This document shows positions 61,047 to 64,000 of a stretch of DNA of 64,000 nt, one piece after another. Both the position numbers and the translations under genes were made by a program. Position 1 is the first letter of the stretch. The number at the start of each line of letters is the position of its first letter. Source of the DNA: Raskinella chloraquaticus (SeqCode) (GTDB lineage Bacteria > Pseudomonadota > Alphaproteobacteria > Rhizobiales > UBA4765); contig DEZK01000027.1 in assembly GCA_002365175.1 (NCBI GenBank), positions 70,747 through 134,746 on the forward strand, in the 5' to 3' direction. Under the pieces are notes generated by a model, which saw only the letters and a program-made list of their open reading frames with translations, was not told the origin of the DNA and made no database searches.

Positions 61047-62918
61047 ATGGACATTCTGCGGGTCGAAGGGCTGAGAATAGCCTTCTCCTTGCACGGCCTT
61101 CAAAATGAGGTTGTGCGCGGCGTGTCGCTGCGTGTTCCGGCAGGCAAGACGGTGGCGCTGGTTGGCGAATCGGGTTCCGGCAAATCGGTTATTTCGCAAG
61201 CCATCATGGGCATTTTGCCACGCGCGGGCAAAGTGACCGGCGGACATATCCATTTCGACAGTCAGTCCGGCATGCTCGATCTTGCCACCCTGCCCCCCGA
61301 CGGCCTTGCCTATCGCCAGGTCAGGGGCGGCCAGATCGGCATGATTTTCCAGGAGCCGATGTCCTCGTTGTCGCCGGTCCACACCGTTGGCAATCAGGTC
61401 GAGGAAGGGTTGCGGCTTCATTCGACAATGACCGGGGCGCAGGCGCGGGAGCGGACCGAGCAGATGCTTGGCCTGGTGGGCTTCAAGGACCCGGCGCGCA
61501 CGCTTGGCATGTATCCCTTTGAATTGTCGGGCGGCATGCGCCAAAGGGCGATGCTGGCGATGGCGCTCATCTGCCGGCCCGCGCTTCTCATTGCCGATGA
61601 ACCGACGACCGCGCTTGATGTGACCATCCAGGCGCAAATCCTGCGGCTGATGAAGGATTTGCAGCAGGAGCTGCATATGGCGATCCTGCTGATCACTCAT
61701 GATCTGGGTGTGGTTGCCAACATGGCCGACGAAGTGGCGGTGATCTACCATGGCGAGATCATGGAGAGCGGCCCGGTCGAGGATATCTTCCGCCGCCCGC
61801 AGCACCCTTATCTCAAAGGGCTTCTGAAGGCCTCGCCCCATTTCGACATGGGCGAGAACGAGCGGCTGGTGTCGTTGCGTGATGTGGTGCGCGCGCCTGG
61901 TGAAAAACTGGCGATTTCCAAGACCGCCATCACCGCTCCGGCGAGCGGGCCGATCCTGAGCGTGCGCAATCTGCGCAAGACCTATCAGTCGCGGCGCGAA
62001 AGCTGGTTTTCCAACACGCAGCACGGGGTTGTTGCGGTTGATGATGTAAGCTTCGATGTGGCGCGCGGCGAATGTCTGGGGCTGGTGGGTGAAAGCGGCT
62101 GCGGCAAAACCACGGTTAGCAAGCTGCTGATGCGCGCTGTCACGCCTGACAAGGGCATGGTGACGTTCGATGATGGCGTGACCCGGCGCGATATTCTCGG
62201 CCTGCGTGGCGAGGAGCTGCGCCGCTTTCGTCCGCGGATGCAGATGATTTTCCAGGATCCGGTCAGTTCGCTGTCGCCGCGCATGACGGTCCTCAATATC
62301 TTGCGCGAGCCGTTGCAAATTCATGGCGTCGGCGATGTCGCCGAACAAAATCACGACGTCACCGAGCTGATGAAGGCCGTGGGGCTTGATCCGCGTTTTC
62401 TCAACCGTTACCCGCACTCGTTTTCAGGCGGTCAGCGCCAGCGTATCGGTATTGCCCGGGCGCTGGCTCTGCGCCCCGAGATCATCATCTGCGATGAACC
62501 CGTCTCCGCCCTCGACGTGTCGGTACAGGCCCAGATCCTCAATCTGCTGAAGGATTTGCAGAAAGAGCTGGGGCTGACCTACATTTTCATCTCGCACAAT
62601 CTGGCGGTGGTGAACTATATGGCCGAGCGCATCGCCGTCATGGCCCATGGTCGCATTGTCGAGATTGCGCCGCGTCATCAGCTTTTCGCCAATCCCGTCC
62701 ACCCCTATACGCGGATGTTGCTCAAGGCGGTCCCTTACGCCGATCTTGATCGGCCGCTGGATTACCGGGCGGCGCTCGCAGCGTCTGGTGGTAGCGACCA
62801 CTGGCCGGCGGCATTCACACCCTCGCCCGGAGGCAGTTCGCTGCAACCGGTTCAGGTCGGCGACAAGCACTTCGTGCTCGCGCGCGACAATGTCGATGCA
62901 AAGGATCTTGTGGCATGA
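61047..62918 (+). CDS. Peptide-type ABC transporter, fused double ATP-binding protein
   Basis: 623 residues with GGGAG five bases before the ATG. Two complete oligopeptide-type ATPase domains: Walker A GESGSGKS (40-47) with LSGGM (160-164), and GESGCGKT (348-355) with FSGGQ (459-463); each has its Walker B (IADEPTTALDV, ICDEPVSALDV). The DppD-DppF-style fusion is like YejF/GsiA. It powers uptake of peptides or similar oligomers. The stop overlaps the start of a family-5 binding protein, so an importer operon continues beyond the window. Confidence 0.92.
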   Translation: MDILRVEGLRIAFSLHGLQNEVVRGVSLRVPAGKTVALVGESGSGKSVISQAIMGILPRAGKVTGGHIHFDSQSGMLDLATLPPDGLAYRQVRGGQIGMIFQEPMSSLSPVHTVGNQVEEGLRLHSTMTGAQARERTEQMLGLVGFKDPARTLGMYPFELSGGMRQRAMLAMALICRPALLIADEPTTALDVTIQAQILRLMKDLQQELHMAILLITHDLGVVANMADEVAVIYHGEIMESGPVEDIFRRPQHPYLKGLLKASPHFDMGENERLVSLRDVVRAPGEKLAISKTAITAPASGPILSVRNLRKTYQSRRESWFSNTQHGVVAVDDVSFDVARGECLGLVGESGCGKTTVSKLLMRAVTPDKGMVTFDDGVTRRDILGLRGEELRRFRPRMQMIFQDPVSSLSPRMTVLNILREPLQIHGVGDVAEQNHDVTELMKAVGLDPRFLNRYPHSFSGGQRQRIGIARALALRPEIIICDEPVSALDVSVQAQILNLLKDLQKELGLTYIFISHNLAVVNYMAERIAVMAHGRIVEIAPRHQLFANPVHPYTRMLLKAVPYADLDRPLDYRAALAASGGSDHWPAAFTPSPGGSSLQPVQVGDKHFVLARDNVDAKDLVA

Positions 62919-64000
62919 GGACAGCGCGCTTTTGCACCGGATTTCTGGGCGTCGCGATCGCTCTTTCAGCGCCGGCGTCGCGGGCGCAGAGCTTTATTGA
63001 ACCGCCGATGTTTGAAGCCGAGGTCACCGCGCAAAACATGCCGCCGGTTGCCGAACGGCTGCCAATGCGCCCGCGCGTTATCAATCTGGGTGAAAGCGGC
63101 CGGATGCCAGGCCGTTATGGTGGCACGCTGCGTATGCTGATTGCCGATCAGCGCGATATCCGTCTGGCGGTGATGTATAGCTATGCCCGCCTTGTCACCT
63201 ACAATACCAAGCTCCAGCTGGAACCCGACATTCTTGACAAGGTCGATATTGCTGAAGGGCGTATCTTCACACTGCATATCCGTCCCGGTCACCGCTGGTC
63301 GGACGGTCAGCCGTTTACTTCCGAGGATTTCCGCTATTTCTGGGAAGATGTCGCCAATAATCCGCGATTGTCGCCTGGCGGGCCGCCCCTTCAGTTGCGC
63401 CCCCTCGGTCGCAAGCCGAAATTCGAGGTCATTGATGCATTGACGGTTCGCTATACCTGGGATGTCCCCAATCCAGGATTTCTGCCGGCACTGGCGGCGG
63501 CTCAACCCGTTTATATCTACATGCCGGCGCATTATATGCGTCAATTCCATACGAGCTATGCCGAGAAAGGTGTGCTCGATGCATTGATCAAAAAAGAAAA
63601 AGTGCGCGATTGGGGGGCGCTTCACGAGCGCAAATCACGCCAGTTCCGCCCCGAGAATCCGGCGCTGCCGTCACTTGACCCGTGGCGAAACACAACGCCG
63701 CTCCCGTCGGAAGTTTTTGTCTTTGAGCGCAATCCCTATTATCACCGCGTCGATGAAAATGGCAGGCAGCTGCCCTACATCGACAATCTGCGGCTCTCGG
63801 TGGTGTCGAGCCAGTTGATACCCGCCAAGGTAGGCGCAGGTGATTCCGACCTGCAGGCGCGCTACCTGCGCTTCGACAATTTCACCTTTCTCAAGGTGGC
63901 CGAAAAGCGCAACGGGTTTCTCACCCATTTGTGGCGGCGTGCCGAAGGCTCCTACATCGCGCTGCAGCCTAATCTCAACGCCAGCGATCCGGTGTGGCGG
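62915..64000 (+). CDS. Peptide/opine-type ABC substrate-binding protein (family 5), truncated by window end
   Basis: 362 codons are visible and the frame is open at the edge. The ATG overlaps the ATPase stop (ATGA). A signal peptide ends at about SRAQS. The mature part has the SBP_bac_5 pattern: LEPDILDKVDIAEGRIFTLH, then HIRPGHRWSDGQPFTSEDFRYFW, and VFERNPYYHRVDENGRQLPYID. These proteins bind peptides, opines or other oligomers in the periplasm. Genes for permeases are expected next. Confidence 0.9.
   Translation, partial: MRTARFCTGFLGVAIALSAPASRAQSFIEPPMFEAEVTAQNMPPVAERLPMRPRVINLGESGRMPGRYGGTLRMLIADQRDIRLAVMYSYARLVTYNTKLQLEPDILDKVDIAEGRIFTLHIRPGHRWSDGQPFTSEDFRYFWEDVANNPRLSPGGPPLQLRPLGRKPKFEVIDALTVRYTWDVPNPGFLPALAAAQPVYIYMPAHYMRQFHTSYAEKGVLDALIKKEKVRDWGALHERKSRQFRPENPALPSLDPWRNTTPLPSEVFVFERNPYYHRVDENGRQLPYIDNLRLSVVSSQLIPAKVGAGDSDLQARYLRFDNFTFLKVAEKRNGFLTHLWRRAEGSYIALQPNLNASDPVWR

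Noticed and set aside
61017..62417. 466-codon minus-strand frame opposite the peptide ABC ATPase
   Set aside because: Mirror of a gene with two complete sets of ABC motifs; the His/Arg/Gln-rich product has no family character.
1..64000. CRISPR arrays, insertion sequences, prophage or plasmid functions
   Set aside because: No regularly spaced repeats, transposase, integrase, capsid or replication genes were seen; composition is even apart from 26.16-26.9 kb.

Overview
The window is a high-G+C chromosomal segment of an alphaproteobacterium, almost certainly in the order Hyphomicrobiales (Rhizobiales). The evidence is gene order rather than one marker: irr divergent from fabA-fabB-fabI, hisB-DUF2628-hisH-hisA-hisF-hisE-coaA, a Bax-inhibitor-1 protein convergent with a DUF2794 protein, and a glyoxylate reductase divergent from an SH3-domain protein. 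I cannot name the genus. No rRNA, complete tRNA, CRISPR array, insertion sequence or prophage was seen.

Layout. 1-4.4 kb: urea ABC transporter urtABCD on the minus strand (urtD only begins here), with a good sigma-54 promoter candidate before urtA. 4.4-7.7 kb: a sugar-type ABC importer (binding protein and two permeases, no ATPase). 7.9-12.7 kb: folC, fabI, fabB, fabA and the divergent iron regulator irr. 12.7-21.3 kb: mostly single housekeeping genes (SH3 protein, hydroxyacid dehydrogenase, ThiF/MoeB-like protein, PHB-depolymerase-type esterase, aminotransferase, biotin ligase, msrQ, mrp). 21.4-26 kb: tightly packed histidine operon ending in coaA. 26.2-27.6 kb: a mannose-1-phosphate guanylyltransferase whose 3' half is strikingly AT-rich. 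27.7-29.3 kb: ccmC-ccmD-ccmG. 29.4-33.4 kb: tesA divergent from a YbbA/YbbP-type ABC pair. 33.5-41.2 kb: BI-1 protein, DUF2794, flippase, acyl-CoA ligase, CAP-domain lipoprotein, large MscS channel. 41.2-48.5 kb: pbpC with a 1732-residue alpha-2-macroglobulin. 48.9-51.8 kb: matA-matB, converting malonate to acetyl-CoA. 52-61 kb: three glycosyltransferases, then an ABC-exporter-like protein with every ATPase motif lost, a cyclic-nucleotide-binding protein, and a membrane haem/ferredoxin/cyclase protein. 61-64 kb: start of a peptide-type ABC importer running off the window.

The stretch most worth attention is 52-61 kb. Its ABC protein keeps an exporter-like membrane half, but its nucleotide-binding domain has lost Walker A Lys, Walker B Asp, signature, Q-loop and H-loop, and carries three spaced copies of the segment that normally follows the Q-loop. 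It is followed by a small CNB protein with an intact phosphate-binding cassette and by a six-helix, His-rich membrane protein with a [2Fe-2S] domain and a class III cyclase domain that keeps both metal Asp residues but not the usual adenine- and transition-state-contacting residues. My inference is a redox-sensing, possibly cyclic-nucleotide-linked membrane system, perhaps tied to the glycosyltransferases upstream; this is untested.

Start sites were chosen by ribosome-binding sites, overlaps and family length. Several genes appear to start at TTG or GTG, as is common in this group.
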